Source: Serratia sp. AKBS12
Lineage (GTDB): Bacteria > Pseudomonadota > Gammaproteobacteria > Enterobacterales > Enterobacteriaceae
Length of the DNA: 64,000 nt
Direction: 5' to 3'
Assembly (NCBI RefSeq): GCF_024793895.1
Contig: NZ_JANUSB010000002.1
Location: forward strand, 310,001 to 374,000
Below are positions 8,391 through 17,247 of the stretch, one piece after another (within the stretch, counting starts at the first letter, position 1; every line of letters begins with the position of its first letter). Both the position numbers and the translations under genes were made by a program. The notes under the pieces are model-generated. The model was not told where the DNA came from. It was given only the letters and a program-made list of their open reading frames with translations, and did not search any database.

Positions 8391-9356
8391 TTAAACCAGT
8401 TCAGCCAAAGATGGGATAGCGTCGATTGCGCCAAATTGCGTACAGGTTAGCGCCCCGACTCTGTTAGCCCAGGCGACATCCACGACAAAATCATCAAAGT
8501 TTATTGCCAGGGAGTCTCGCTGGGTAAAGCGCAGCAGCAGCGCGCCAACAAAAGCATCCCCGGCTCCTGTTGAATCGACGGATTTGACCGCGACAGAAGG
8601 AACCAGGACATACTTACCGTCCCGATGGCTAGCCCAGGTTCCCTTACTGCCGAGGGTGATGGTGACAAACGCGGCCCCCCGGTCGTGTAAATACCGACAT
8701 CCCTGAACCCTGTCGGTACAGCCGGTAATGAGCTCCAGTTCTTCCTCACTCATTTTGATCACATCGGCCATATTCAGGAATGGCTCACAGCGCCGAATAA
8801 ACTCGGCCTCGTTCCCTCCCCACAAACCGCTGCGGAAATTAGGGTCGAAGGAGAGCATTTTGTCCTCCTCTTTCGCCCGACGAGCGACCGTCGCGTAAGT
8901 CTGATAAAACTCGCCGTCCAGTAAACCGGTCGCAGCCCCAAGGTGAACAATCCCACTACCTTTTAGAAAATCAGCAGGCAAACTTTGCAGCGATAAATTG
9001 CCATCGGCCCCACGGCAGAACACAAAGTCACGCTCACCGTCGTGCTGGATCCCCACAAAAGCCAGTGTTGTGGGTACACGGCTATCGCGAATAATAAGCG
9101 TGGTGTCCACTGCTTCCTGACGCATTGTCTCTATCAAAAACTCACCAAAAGGGTCGTTTCCTACCTGTGCTGCCAGCCGGACCTCGCCACCCAGACGGGT
9201 AATCGCCACAGCAACGTTTGCCGGTGCTCCGCCCGCTTTCTTCAGAAAGTTCTCACCTTTTACCAGCCCCTGATCGATGTCGGTACACACAAAATCAATC
9301 AGCAGTTCACCCAGACATACAATGCTCAGGTCCTTCATGGTTGCTTCTTCGCTCAT
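8391..9356 (-). CDS. PfkB-family fructokinase
   Basis: ATP-dependent sugar kinase that would convert fructose released by the GH32 enzyme to fructose 6-phosphate. It has 321 residues from the ATG at 9356. The PfkB family signature 1 (GGAPANVA, residues 42-49) and the C-terminal signature DSTGAGDAF are present, with Asp267 as the predicted catalytic base. The ATG shares its A with the last base of the GH32 stop codon (TAATG), indicating translational coupling; an in-frame ATG 15 bases further upstream lies inside the GH32 gene. It is the last gene of the minus-strand operon. Confidence 0.88.
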   Translation of the reverse strand: MSEEATMKDLSIVCLGELLIDFVCTDIDQGLVKGENFLKKAGGAPANVAVAITRLGGEVRLAAQVGNDPFGEFLIETMRQEAVDTTLIIRDSRVPTTLAFVGIQHDGERDFVFCRGADGNLSLQSLPADFLKGSGIVHLGAATGLLDGEFYQTYATVARRAKEEDKMLSFDPNFRSGLWGGNEAEFIRRCEPFLNMADVIKMSEEELELITGCTDRVQGCRYLHDRGAAFVTITLGSKGTWASHRDGKYVLVPSVAVKSVDSTGAGDAFVGALLLRFTQRDSLAINFDDFVVDVAWANRVGALTCTQFGAIDAIPSLAELV

Positions 9357-11083
9357 TATTGTTGACTCCATGCCGTACGATATTGTGACAATAATGCCGT
9401 CGTCATTGTCGCTGAAGGGTTATATTCCAGTTCAATAAGCTGGCATTCACTGACGTGGAAGTAGCGACGCGTGCCGCACCGGCTCCCCTGGTTGGCAAAC
9501 ACCTCAAGAATGCCCGCGTCGAAGAACATCTCAAGTTCGCTGAGCTCGTCCACGTGAACGCTGTAGCGCATATCATCCAGCCCGATGGCATGTAGCGTCA
9601 GCATCTCTGCGCTGTAGCACAGCGTAATGTGTTGACCGTTTTCGCTGTGCAACGTCAGCGTTACATCGCTAAGCGCGGTGCCTTTCAGCTTCAGTGAGAA
9701 TGATTGCCATGCATCAACATGAAGCTGCAACCGCCCTTCAGCGCATGCGTTCAGGTGATCTTGTTGCTGGATAAGGCAGGAAGCTGGCGGCGGTACAGGT
9801 TGCATACACACCAGCCCGGCGTTGTTGAGCTCAAACTGGCGAGGAAGGGACATTTCACCGTTGTAAACGGAATCAGCGGTTTTCTTGCTGGCCCAGTTAT
9901 ACAGCCACGCAAAGCCAATTGTCTTTTCCTCATCGCGGAACGTTTGTAACGCATAAAAATCCGTCCCGAAATCAAGCGTCTGCATGATTTTATCATCAGG
10001 AATAAAGCGACCATCATTAAACTCACCGGTCACGGCATAAAGCAGGTTGTGACGCCCGGTTTCAGGTTCCGTATAGCCCACGATCCCCATGATTAACACC
10101 CATTTATCACCGATGGGGAAAAAGTCCGGACATTCCACGCAGCGCCCTCCGTGTTGGCTGAAGGTTTTATCCGCCCTGTAGAGCACATGGTCAAATACCC
10201 AGTCATCCCCGTTTGGGGAAGTGAAAAGCAATACGGCGGGATCGTTGTCCACCGCCGCACCCAGCAGCATAAAATAGCGCTGCTGTTGTTTATCAAACCA
10301 GACCTTTGGATCGCGGAAGTCACAGCTTACCCCCTCTGGCAGGTCGCTCAACACCTGTCTGATAGATTCCACCTTATCCAGCCAGCGACCGGGGCGCGCA
10401 CATTTCTGAACTTCCCGATAACCGGAATAGAGGTCGTAGGCAGGTAAACGCTCGGTGAAGTAGAACCGGGTACTGCCATCACGGTCCTGGAAAGCAGTAC
10501 CGGAAAACGCACCGCCGGACGCGCCGAGAGCTTCAAGATTCTGCTCTGGCTGTAAAAACACCGGATAATGACGCCAATGGTAGAGATCGTCGCTGATGGC
10601 GTGCCCCCAGTGCATGGGGCCCCATTCAGTGCTATGCGGATGAAATTGATAGAAAAGGTGATAGGTATCGCCAATTTTGCACAGTCCGTTGGGGTCATTC
10701 ATCCAACGGCTAAACGGTGAAAAGTGCAGTGCCGGGCGCAACGGTTCTTGCGTATACCAGCCCTCCATTTCATCTTTCCCCACTGCGCGTAGCGAATTGG
10801 CTTCACCGACCAGGTACGTCACTCCCTCCCGGTGTACCGTTTCAGGTTGCCAAAAATAAAATAACGAAATATCAGCCGCGTCATTATCCCATTCAATAGA
10901 TATCGACTCGTCAGAATAGTGAGTCCAGGTGAAATACTGATAATATTCAGCAGCTGTTTTTATAGTGTAAACGATTTTTCCGGCCACTGAAAACTGTAGC
11001 AGCGGTGAATTGTGCTCATGACTTTTCTTCAGCCACAGATCAAACCGCGTGCCTGACACCGCGGGCAGAATTAATTTTTTCAT
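9356..11083 (-). CDS. GH32 beta-fructosidase (sucrose/inulobiose hydrolase)
   Basis: 575-residue retaining glycosidase that removes terminal beta-D-fructose. All three GH32 motifs are present: WMNDPNG with nucleophile Asp130, FRDP with the transition-state Asp258, and ECPD with acid/base Glu317. A C-terminal beta-sandwich domain follows. No signal peptide is present, so it works in the cytosol on imported substrate. Next to a GH91 enzyme the likely substrate is inulobiose, although sucrose or short fructo-oligosaccharides would also fit the family. Roughly the first 115 residues form an extra N-terminal region before the catalytic domain. Confidence 0.9.
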   Translation of the reverse strand: MKKLILPAVSGTRFDLWLKKSHEHNSPLLQFSVAGKIVYTIKTAAEYYQYFTWTHYSDESISIEWDNDAADISLFYFWQPETVHREGVTYLVGEANSLRAVGKDEMEGWYTQEPLRPALHFSPFSRWMNDPNGLCKIGDTYHLFYQFHPHSTEWGPMHWGHAISDDLYHWRHYPVFLQPEQNLEALGASGGAFSGTAFQDRDGSTRFYFTERLPAYDLYSGYREVQKCARPGRWLDKVESIRQVLSDLPEGVSCDFRDPKVWFDKQQQRYFMLLGAAVDNDPAVLLFTSPNGDDWVFDHVLYRADKTFSQHGGRCVECPDFFPIGDKWVLIMGIVGYTEPETGRHNLLYAVTGEFNDGRFIPDDKIMQTLDFGTDFYALQTFRDEEKTIGFAWLYNWASKKTADSVYNGEMSLPRQFELNNAGLVCMQPVPPPASCLIQQQDHLNACAEGRLQLHVDAWQSFSLKLKGTALSDVTLTLHSENGQHITLCYSAEMLTLHAIGLDDMRYSVHVDELSELEMFFDAGILEVFANQGSRCGTRRYFHVSECQLIELEYNPSATMTTALLSQYRTAWSQQ

Positions 11084-11191
11084 AGTGATTGCTCTTTGGT
11101 TAATTGATATAAAATTCCTTTGGACAGAATAGTGCCACCTTCGAACAGGATTAATAAAATGGATTGATATTTAACGAGTAAGCAATGTGGG

Positions 11192-12202
11192 TTAATTTTT
11201 GGTTATCGTCATCCCCAGACTGCTTTCACGAACAATCAATCGGGTCGTTAGCTCAACTGAATCAATGCCATCTTTTGTTTCCGTGCTATTGATCAGTTCA
11301 AACGCTAACTTGCCCATTTCATTAATAGGTTGGGCGATGCTGGTGATATTCATCATTTGGGCGATAATAGTGTTATCGAAGCTTGCTATCGCGATATCCT
11401 CTGGGATGTTAACGCCTTTTCGCCTCAGCCTTTCAATTACGTAGCTCGCAGCAACATCGTTATAAATAATCAGACAATTTATTTTGTTGCCCTGAGTGAT
11501 AATATTATCTACGATATTATCCAGCGAGTGGATATGCCCCCGGTTAATTTCACCATCGCCTTTAGGTATCCAGTAACAATGGTGTTTCTCCACCTGATGG
11601 CCATGGCTGAGCGTTTTCTTGCAGAAGGCTGACATTTTACGATTGTCGACACCATCTTGACCGATAAAGCCAGGGCGAGTACGACCGATATCGATAAAAT
11701 GCCCGGCTATTGTCTCTGCCCCACGCTCCTGGTTATTGCAAACAGAATTAAAAAAGCGTGAATTTTGTGTCACCACAGCGGTATGGATACCGGTGTTTAT
11801 CAGCCACTCCGACAATGATGATTCGGCTTCTGTAGGCACCCAAATCAACGCTTCAATACCCATCCCGGCAAGCGTTTTAACTATTTGCTTGTCCTGAAAA
11901 GGCTGGTTTTGATGTGTTTTAACAATGACAGATTTGCCGACATATCGGGCCTCTTCCTCAAGCGAGGCCAGCAGTTCGCAAAAATGCGGATTAAGCAAAT
12001 TAGGTACTACAACCCCAATCAAACCGGAGCATTTGCCACTCAGCTGAACGGCATTTCTGTTGGGAACATAGCAAAGAAAGTCCATAGCTTCATGCACTGC
12101 GCGGCGAGTTTGTGCCGTCACGCTCGGGTGATTGTTAATCACCCTGGATACCGTAGCGGTTGAAACACCCGCCTTCGTTGCCACATCTTTGATAGAAGCC
12201 AT
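11192..12202 (-). CDS. LacI-family transcriptional regulator
   Basis: 336-residue repressor-type protein. The N-terminal helix-turn-helix (IKDVATKAGVSTATVSRV) and hinge are typical, followed by a periplasmic-binding-like effector domain from residue about 60. It lies upstream of, and on the same strand as, the GH32-fructokinase pair with a 108-base gap. It probably controls the difructose/fructose genes in response to a fructoside or sugar phosphate. A perfect palindrome sits 25 bases before its start codon (12227-12243) and may be an autoregulatory operator. Confidence 0.88.
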   Translation of the reverse strand: MASIKDVATKAGVSTATVSRVINNHPSVTAQTRRAVHEAMDFLCYVPNRNAVQLSGKCSGLIGVVVPNLLNPHFCELLASLEEEARYVGKSVIVKTHQNQPFQDKQIVKTLAGMGIEALIWVPTEAESSLSEWLINTGIHTAVVTQNSRFFNSVCNNQERGAETIAGHFIDIGRTRPGFIGQDGVDNRKMSAFCKKTLSHGHQVEKHHCYWIPKGDGEINRGHIHSLDNIVDNIITQGNKINCLIIYNDVAASYVIERLRRKGVNIPEDIAIASFDNTIIAQMMNITSIAQPINEMGKLAFELINSTETKDGIDSVELTTRLIVRESSLGMTITKN

Positions 12203-12226
12203 TAAGTTATGTTACCGATTACATTA

Positions 12227-12243
12227 GTTACATACATTGTAAC
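12227..12243. promoter_or_regulatory. 17-bp palindrome upstream of the LacI-family gene
   Basis: GTTACA-TACAT-TGTAAC is a perfect inverted repeat with a five-base centre, 25 bases before the regulator start. Its position suggests an operator, perhaps autoregulatory. Confidence 0.4.
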
Positions 12244-12348
12244 TCAGCCCCTGTCGAAAAATATCTTGTAGATCTCATGTTGCGTCGTTACATCGTTCTA
12301 GTCTTAAGATCACAGATTCAGAAGGACAAATACCGCTATCCCAGCTTT

Positions 12349-12716
12349 TCAGGCAGATTCATTATTTTTATAAAGCGATTGTATTCGACAAACTTGCGAA
12401 GTACTGTAACCCGTTGCATCTGCGGTCTCGCGAATGCTCAGTTTCTTGATCTGTCGGGAGTACAGGACTTTCTGATGTCGTTCTTGATCGGCCTGCTTAC
12501 CCCGGTATTTTCCCAACGTATGTGCCCGTTCAATCCCCTGTTTTGCCGCTGGCGGCGACTCAGCCAGTCCTTATGTGACATTGCGGCCATCAGGTCGATA
12601 AGCATACTATTGATGGCGGTTATTACTGCGCGAGTGATCGAGTCGGCTTGCGACGGGTCTTTATCTGACAGTGCCTGCCATGATGTGGGCACATCAAAGC
12701 TGACAATCATACGGGG
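12349..12716 (-). pseudogene. Serine recombinase (resolvase/invertase) remnant, truncated and frameshifted
   Basis: Two adjacent frames together give the C-terminal half of a resolvase-family site-specific recombinase: IVSFDVPTSWQALSD, then DLMAAMSHKDWLSRR, then a frameshift in a short A run near 12541-12544, then QGIERAHTLGKYRGKQAD and IRETADATGYSTSQVCRI. The last part is the DNA-binding helix-turn-helix. The N-terminal catalytic domain with its active-site serine is missing, so the enzyme cannot be functional. It marks the segment to the right of the sugar cluster as former mobile DNA. Confidence 0.75.
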
Positions 12717-12740
12717 AAGCGTAGCTTTGCCGTGTGTGAA

Positions 12741-13118
12741 ATGATACAGACTGCCTCTCCTACCCGCATCCTTCCTCCTGAGTCTAGAGATCATAAAGGT
12801 CGGGATCGAACTTATCGTCGGGATGAATCGTTTGGTCGAAGGTTATCTCGTAACGATATGAAGGCGTTTGATCAGGGGTTGCTGGCAGCCGTGGGTATGT
12901 ACTCCTTGCAGGAGAAACTTGATAGAACAATTCAAAACGGTCAGATGCAGTCAGCTGAGTTGGAGGAGTTACGGCCTGAAGTTGAAACAATACGGGAAGA
13001 ACTTGCGGAGTTGAGGGATAAATACCGTATATTGTCTGGCTTGTACCAAGCATCATCTGGACATGCTACAAGAGAAGACGTTGAGCAGGAAATCATAGAG
13101 TATATAGGGCTTGGCTAG
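12741..13118 (+). CDS. Hypothetical coiled-coil protein
   Basis: An open frame of about 125 codons with protein-like composition. The middle (AELEELRPEVETIREELAEL) has the heptad-like Leu/Glu/Arg pattern of a coiled coil, and the C terminus is acidic. I do not recognise a family. The start is uncertain: ATG at 12741 and ATG at 12858 both lack a clear ribosome-binding site, so the 5' end may be truncated at the junction with the recombinase remnant. A strong terminator follows about 100 bases after its stop, which supports it being a transcribed unit. Confidence 0.5.
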   Translation: MIQTASPTRILPPESRDHKGRDRTYRRDESFGRRLSRNDMKAFDQGLLAAVGMYSLQEKLDRTIQNGQMQSAELEELRPEVETIREELAELRDKYRILSGLYQASSGHATREDVEQEIIEYIGLG

Positions 13119-13222
13119 CAGTCAGAATAGTGGTGTACTTAGCGCATTGGTAGGGGTAAAGAGACGGCACTCTCCCTGCGACGCTGAAAGATGCAAGCCG
13201 ACGAACACAAAATTTGTAGTAC

Positions 13223-13252
13223 AAAAAGGCCACCTTATTAGGTGGCCTTTTT
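13223..13252 (+). terminator. Strong bidirectional-looking terminator
   Basis: A perfect 13-bp stem AAAAAGGCCACCT / AGGTGGCCTTTTT with a TATT loop. The T tract follows on the plus strand, and the A tract on the other side would serve the minus strand. Confidence 0.85.
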
Positions 13253-13348
13253 GTATATCTATATCAACAGATTCCTTTTCATACTGATGCGCGGATAAAA
13301 TTCTTGTCCGTTCGATAAGACGCCAATTCTGCCGAGTGCCCCGCCGCC

Positions 13349-13730
13349 CTATTTTTTCGGCTTCTCAGCTTTGGCTTTCGGTTCAGCTTTCCCGGTCAAC
13401 AGCACAGCCAGTTGGTCGTTATGCGCTTTCAGCGCCTGAAGCTCGCCCGTCATGACCGCTTTTGCCTCCCGCGCATCGCTGGCCGCTTTCTGAGCACTGT
13501 TCCAGTGCTTTTTGGCGGGTTTTCATTTCCTCGGCGTGCTGTGCCCTGCTCTCCTGCATTTCTGCCGCATGGCGTGTGATCGCCTCGGCCAGCTTGTTCT
13601 CGGTGTCGGGGGGCTTTCGCCTGCCCTGGTGTTGGTCAAGGATTCGGTTAAACTTTTGTACAGAACGATTTAACCGAACCGTAGCCGGCGTGCCAACCGC
13701 AGCGCTGGGCAAGCACAGTGCTGCATCCAT
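13349..13730 (-). pseudogene. Frameshifted coiled-coil protein remnant (plasmid/ICE-like)
   Basis: The first frame reads QKFNRILDQHQGRRKPPD and then an Ala/Glu/Gln-rich helix (ITRHAAEMQESRAQHAEEM). Near 13512-13530 the reading shifts by one base and the meaningful sequence continues in another frame (HWNSAQKAASDAREAKAV, ELQALKAHNDQLAVLLTG) to a stop at 13349 after a Lys-rich tail. The composition resembles the long-helix accessory proteins common on conjugative elements, but I cannot name the family. No clear start is visible. Confidence 0.5.
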
Positions 13731-13808
13731 CCATAGCAGAAAGGATCATTCCTATGTTTACCCCATGCTTATTTCACTATTCACATCCCCTAAGAAAAGG
13801 AGATATTA

Positions 13809-14526
13809 ATGACTTTAGAATGTGAGGGCGACCTACATGATCGCCTAAATGACATTATGCACTTGGAAGACCAGGGCGAAATTGAGGTGACGAAAATCAT
13901 CCCAGCCGGCACTGGCTATTACAAGTTGCAGGCCGAATACCACGGCGGGAACGGCGTGTACTTCAATCCTGAAAGCAACAACCGTTTTTCGTTGTCCGAG
14001 CAATCCAAATGGCCGATGTACCTGGCCGACTCGCCCCATACGGCGTGTAGTGAATTTTTCCAGGATGAAGAGTTCATTGATCGTTCGGACTTTGAGACCA
14101 ACTGCATGGCTGAAATCACCATAGAACGGCCATTGAAGGTGTTTGATCTGACCCGCTTAGGGCCTCATCTGAGGCTGCCTGTCGGCGATTTGATGGCACC
14201 CAAAGCGACCTATCCGTTGACGCAGGAACTGGCAACGGAGATGGCACAGCATGCAGATGGCGTTGAGTATTTGTCCAGACACACCGGTAAGCCGTGCCTG
14301 GCTATTTGATCAGACAAATTACAATGAAAATCTTAAACGCGCGCAACTTTTATACATCCGTTTGGATGTGACACAACCCCCTTCCGTTTTCTGCCAAAGT
14401 CGGAAAGCCTCTTACAGATGCAGTTTGCCGTTCATGCCCGCGTACTGGTTAGGATGCCTACTTTTCAGTGAGCATGACATTTACCTTTTCAGCAGGCATT
14501 ACGTTTTCACCCGGCAAGGGTGGTAA
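13809..14526 (+). pseudogene. RES-domain protein (NAD-consuming toxin family), frameshifted near the C terminus
   Basis: The intact 166-codon part shows the RES fold pattern: YHGGNGVYFNPESNNRFSL, then MYLADSPHTACSEFF, then LKVFDLTR and GVEYLSRHTG. RES toxins degrade NAD+ and are usually paired with an Xre-type antitoxin; none is adjacent here. At about 14303-14308 the frame meets a TGA after CLAI, while the +1 frame continues FDQTNYNENLKRAQLLY, so one T appears to be missing. Beyond about 14375 the second frame no longer looks family-like. AAGGAG precedes the ATG. The truncated product could be inactive. Confidence 0.6.
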
Positions 14527-14573
14527 AATATAAATCGAGCTGCAGGAACGAGAGTGACAACACGGGAAAGATA

Positions 14574-14915
14574 ATGATGACCAAGGCATTTTATCTGAAG
14601 AATATAGTGTATGGTTCTTTGTGGGCGGTCTTGGCCGTGTTTGTCTATTACAGTGGTTTCAATCAGGGTCATTCGGTAGGCATGTATCTCATCTTTGGGC
14701 TGTCTGCCGTCCTCTTTCCTTTTGCAAAATGCCTGGTTGAGACGCTGGCCCTCAAATACACCACACGTGAGTTCTGGTCGCGGGGACCGTTTGTTGAGAC
14801 CCCGGCAAAGAATGGCCTCTACGCCTTGTACCATATGGCTTGCTTCGTGGTTTCCATCCCGTTTGGTCTTCTCTATCTGCTGCTCAATAAAAACGCCCTA
14901 CAGGGTAAAGTGTAG
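14574..14915 (+). CDS. Colicin E1-family immunity protein
   Basis: A 113-residue inner-membrane protein with three predicted membrane helices, matching the E1-type immunity family in length and layout: YLKNIVYGSLWAV at the start, PFAKCLVETLALKYTTREFW in the middle, and ALYHMACFVVSIPFGLLYLL near the end. Such proteins sit in the membrane of the producer and block the helices of the pore-forming domain. It is convergent with the pore-forming colicin domain encoded immediately downstream on the opposite strand, ten bases away, which is the standard toxin/immunity arrangement. It looks intact. Confidence 0.85.
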   Translation: MMTKAFYLKNIVYGSLWAVLAVFVYYSGFNQGHSVGMYLIFGLSAVLFPFAKCLVETLALKYTTREFWSRGPFVETPAKNGLYALYHMACFVVSIPFGLLYLLLNKNALQGKV

Positions 14916-14925
14916 GGCGGTAAGT

Positions 14926-15798
14926 TTAGCGGAAAATGGTGTCGTTGATTTTTCGGATCAACGCATCATTGATTAGCGTGCTGGTGATGGCCAGTAACAA
15001 CCCATAGGCCAGAATGCCCAACGGTGTGGCGGTTAGCACCGCAAAGGTAAAGGCAACAAGGGCCGATGCCGCCAGTGAGGCACCAATGGTCTCGGCCCTG
15101 ACATAAAAGGACTTGTAGTCGCCGGTCCGGATCCCTTTGGCTAACTCCACGGACAGCGATACGGCGTCAATGGTGTACCCTACTGCGCCGAAAGCTTTAC
15201 TGAATTTGGCCAGATTTTGGGCCACCAGATCGCGATTCACAGATTCCAGGGCACGTGCAATCGCTTCTCGATCCTGCACGCTGAATTTGCGGTGTATCGC
15301 AAGCCCATACTTTTCATACGCTTGCAAGGCTTCGGTGACATTCCTGATCTTTTTCCCTTTTGCCGAATCCGCCAGTTCCCGTGCGATGGCGGCCGAGTTA
15401 ACCCCATATTTCGCAGTAACCTCTTTAAAATAATCAGCGGTGAATCTCACCGCCGCATTAATTTCATTGAGATAGGCGCGTACCTGATCCTCTGCTTTAT
15501 TATGTTGATAACGCCTTACTGACGTATTAGCACTCTGTTTTCCTGAAACTAAAGAAGGATAAAGGTCTTGTTTTTCATTATAAACCACTACTGAAAAGGT
15601 ATTGTTCTCAACTTTAGAGTAATACTCAGGACTGTCGTTATTTGCACCAAAGAATCGACCAGTATCTACCACATTCTTCGCTTTCCGTCGGGCTGTCGTG
15701 TCGGCACGGCATACGCCGGTCTTATCACCACGCTTGACTATGGAGATATGACGATGAACAGCGCAACTATCCCATCGGTATATGTAGGTACCTACCAT
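14926..15798 (-). pseudogene. Pore-forming colicin C-terminal domain, N-terminal part lost
   Basis: The last 200 or so residues are a pore-forming colicin domain: amphipathic helices (DYFKEVTAKYGVNSAAIARE, YEKYGLAIHRKFS, FSKAFGAVGYTIDAVSLSVE) and the hydrophobic hairpin SLAASALVAFTFAVLTATPLG. It would kill by depolarising the inner membrane. The receptor-binding and translocation regions are missing: upstream of about 15690 the frame runs antisense into ardA and no longer looks like protein. It is therefore a toxin-end fragment. A VENN tetrapeptide precedes the domain. The frame is open to 15798 but that start is not credible. Confidence 0.8.
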
Positions 15799-16297
15799 AA
15801 ATATAACTGCGGCAGTATCCAGGGCGATTGGGTTGATCTGACCGAATTTGATAACCAGACGGATTTTTACCAGGCATGCTGTCGAATGCTACACAGTGAC
15901 GAAGCCGAACCGGAATTGATGTTTCAGGACTGGGAGGGAATTCCTCGTACAGTATCTTCCGAAAGTTCAATTGATTGGACGTATATCGCGGCATTCAAGC
16001 AGGCTCATGACAATGGGCATGATGAGGCATATGTAACATGGGTTGAATACACCGGTGAAACGGATTACGACGCATTTCAAGATGCCTACTGCGGGCTGGC
16101 GGAAAGTGAAGAAGAGTACGCAATTAACCATGTTGAAGAACATGGGGGTACTTGACGGCGTTCCGAGTGAGCTCCGTGGCTACTTTGATTACGAAAGTTA
16201 TGCGCGCGATATGTTCTGCAATGGACTAACCACAGAAGATGAATTTTATTACCCAACGGCGTTTAGCGATTGCCCCGTAAACCCTCGCCCAATCTGA
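15754..16297 (+). pseudogene. ardA: Antirestriction protein ArdA, frameshifted
   Basis: ArdA is a DNA-mimic protein carried by conjugative elements that blocks type I restriction enzymes. The frame from ATG 15754 (GGAG eight bases upstream) has the typical SVYVGTYHKYNCGSIQGDW, DFYQACCRMLHSDEAEPE and MFQDWEGIP. At a run of five G near 16143-16147 the frame ends in HGGT-stop, whereas the next frame continues with GVLDGVPSELRGYFDYESYA, the expected C-terminal part. One extra G accounts for the break. The end lies inside the left repeat of an IS remnant. It supports a plasmid or ICE origin of this segment. Confidence 0.85.
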
Positions 16298-16342
16298 ACT
16301 GCACCCCAAAAGTTGGACACCAACTGAGTAAGGTGCAGTTCA
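16295..16342. mobile_element. 48-bp IS3-family (IS150-like) remnant with both terminal repeats
   Basis: TGAACTGCACC at 16295 and its exact complement GGTGCAGTTCA ending at 16342 enclose CCCAAAAGTTGGACA, the hallmark inner end of IS150-group elements. Nothing of the transposase is left, so only fused ends remain. It marks the right border of the decayed mobile segment, next to the chromosomal rob-like gene. Confidence 0.6.
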
Positions 16343-16358
16343 TAACGGCGGGGAGCAG

Positions 16359-17237
16359 TCACCACGCCGTTTTTCCAGCCGACAGCCGACGGATGGGGAT
16401 CAGGTATTCGCAACGGATAGCGCTGGTCGCCTGATGGTAAAATCCGCTTTGCGCAGGGTAAAACCGTTCGATATCACGCCCCGGTCGGCGCACCACGTCC
16501 AGTTCCGGCATCGCGGTATCGTAAATTCGCGCAATAAAGTTTTGCAACTCCTCGGCCTGGCCATGGTAAACGAAGCTGGCGTACTCACCCGGTTCAATCT
16601 GCACCACCTCCCCCACGGTTTGCTCATCTACCAGCGCGGCGGTGTACACCATGCGCTGCCGATCGCGCTGCCGGCCGTCGAGTTCCAGGCCGATCAGACC
16701 GTAAGCCACCGACGGCGGCAACGCATTGGGTTGCGGCAACGTACTCCAGGCGCTATGGCGCAACTCTTTCTTCATGCGCCCCAGTTCGTTCAGCGTCATC
16801 ATGCGGCGCTGGGTCCGCCCGACCAACCGCATCGCCGGCAGTTCGACAAAGTCCGCCGGCGGTAACGGTTGTGCGGCGATGCGCAATGGCGGCTGCATAC
16901 CGTAGCTCGACCAATCGGCACAACGCCGGTAGGCCGCGGGCGGCAGGCCAAACTGCTTTCGAAAACCGCGGGTAAAGGTCTGCTGCGAATCGAACTGATA
17001 TTTGTCGGCGACGATCGCCACGCTGGTGCGCGTCAGACGCAGCTCGCGTGCGGCGGCGGTCAGCCTTCGGCGGCGCGCGTAGGTGCCCAGTATGTGGCCG
17101 GTCTGCTGCTTGAACATCCGCTGTAAATGCCACTTCGAATAACCGGATTTCGCAGCAATGTCATCCAGCGTCAGCGGCTGTTCCAGATTCTGTTCGATCC
17201 AGGCCAATAATTGGTCGATCACGTCCAACTGATGCAT
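16359..17237 (-). CDS. AraC-family regulator, Rob-like, with GyrI-like effector domain
   Basis: 292 residues with the same architecture and length as Rob. Two AraC helix-turn-helices lie at the N terminus (LTLDDIAAKSGYSKWHLQRM and YQFDSQQTFTRGFRKQFG), followed by a GyrI/SOUL-like ligand domain from about residue 115. SGYSKWHLQRMFK is shared with Rob and SoxS. In this family the C-terminal domain senses small amphipathic compounds and the N terminus activates efflux and stress genes. It is probably a Rob paralogue rather than Rob itself. The next gene upstream on this strand is 10 bases away. Confidence 0.85.
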   Translation of the reverse strand: MHQLDVIDQLLAWIEQNLEQPLTLDDIAAKSGYSKWHLQRMFKQQTGHILGTYARRRRLTAAARELRLTRTSVAIVADKYQFDSQQTFTRGFRKQFGLPPAAYRRCADWSSYGMQPPLRIAAQPLPPADFVELPAMRLVGRTQRRMMTLNELGRMKKELRHSAWSTLPQPNALPPSVAYGLIGLELDGRQRDRQRMVYTAALVDEQTVGEVVQIEPGEYASFVYHGQAEELQNFIARIYDTAMPELDVVRRPGRDIERFYPAQSGFYHQATSAIRCEYLIPIRRLSAGKTAW

Positions 17238-17247
17238 CGCTGCCCCC

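Noticed and set aside
12277..12744. 155-codon plus-strand frame
   Set aside because: The minus strand carries recognisable recombinase sequence in two frames over the same bases.
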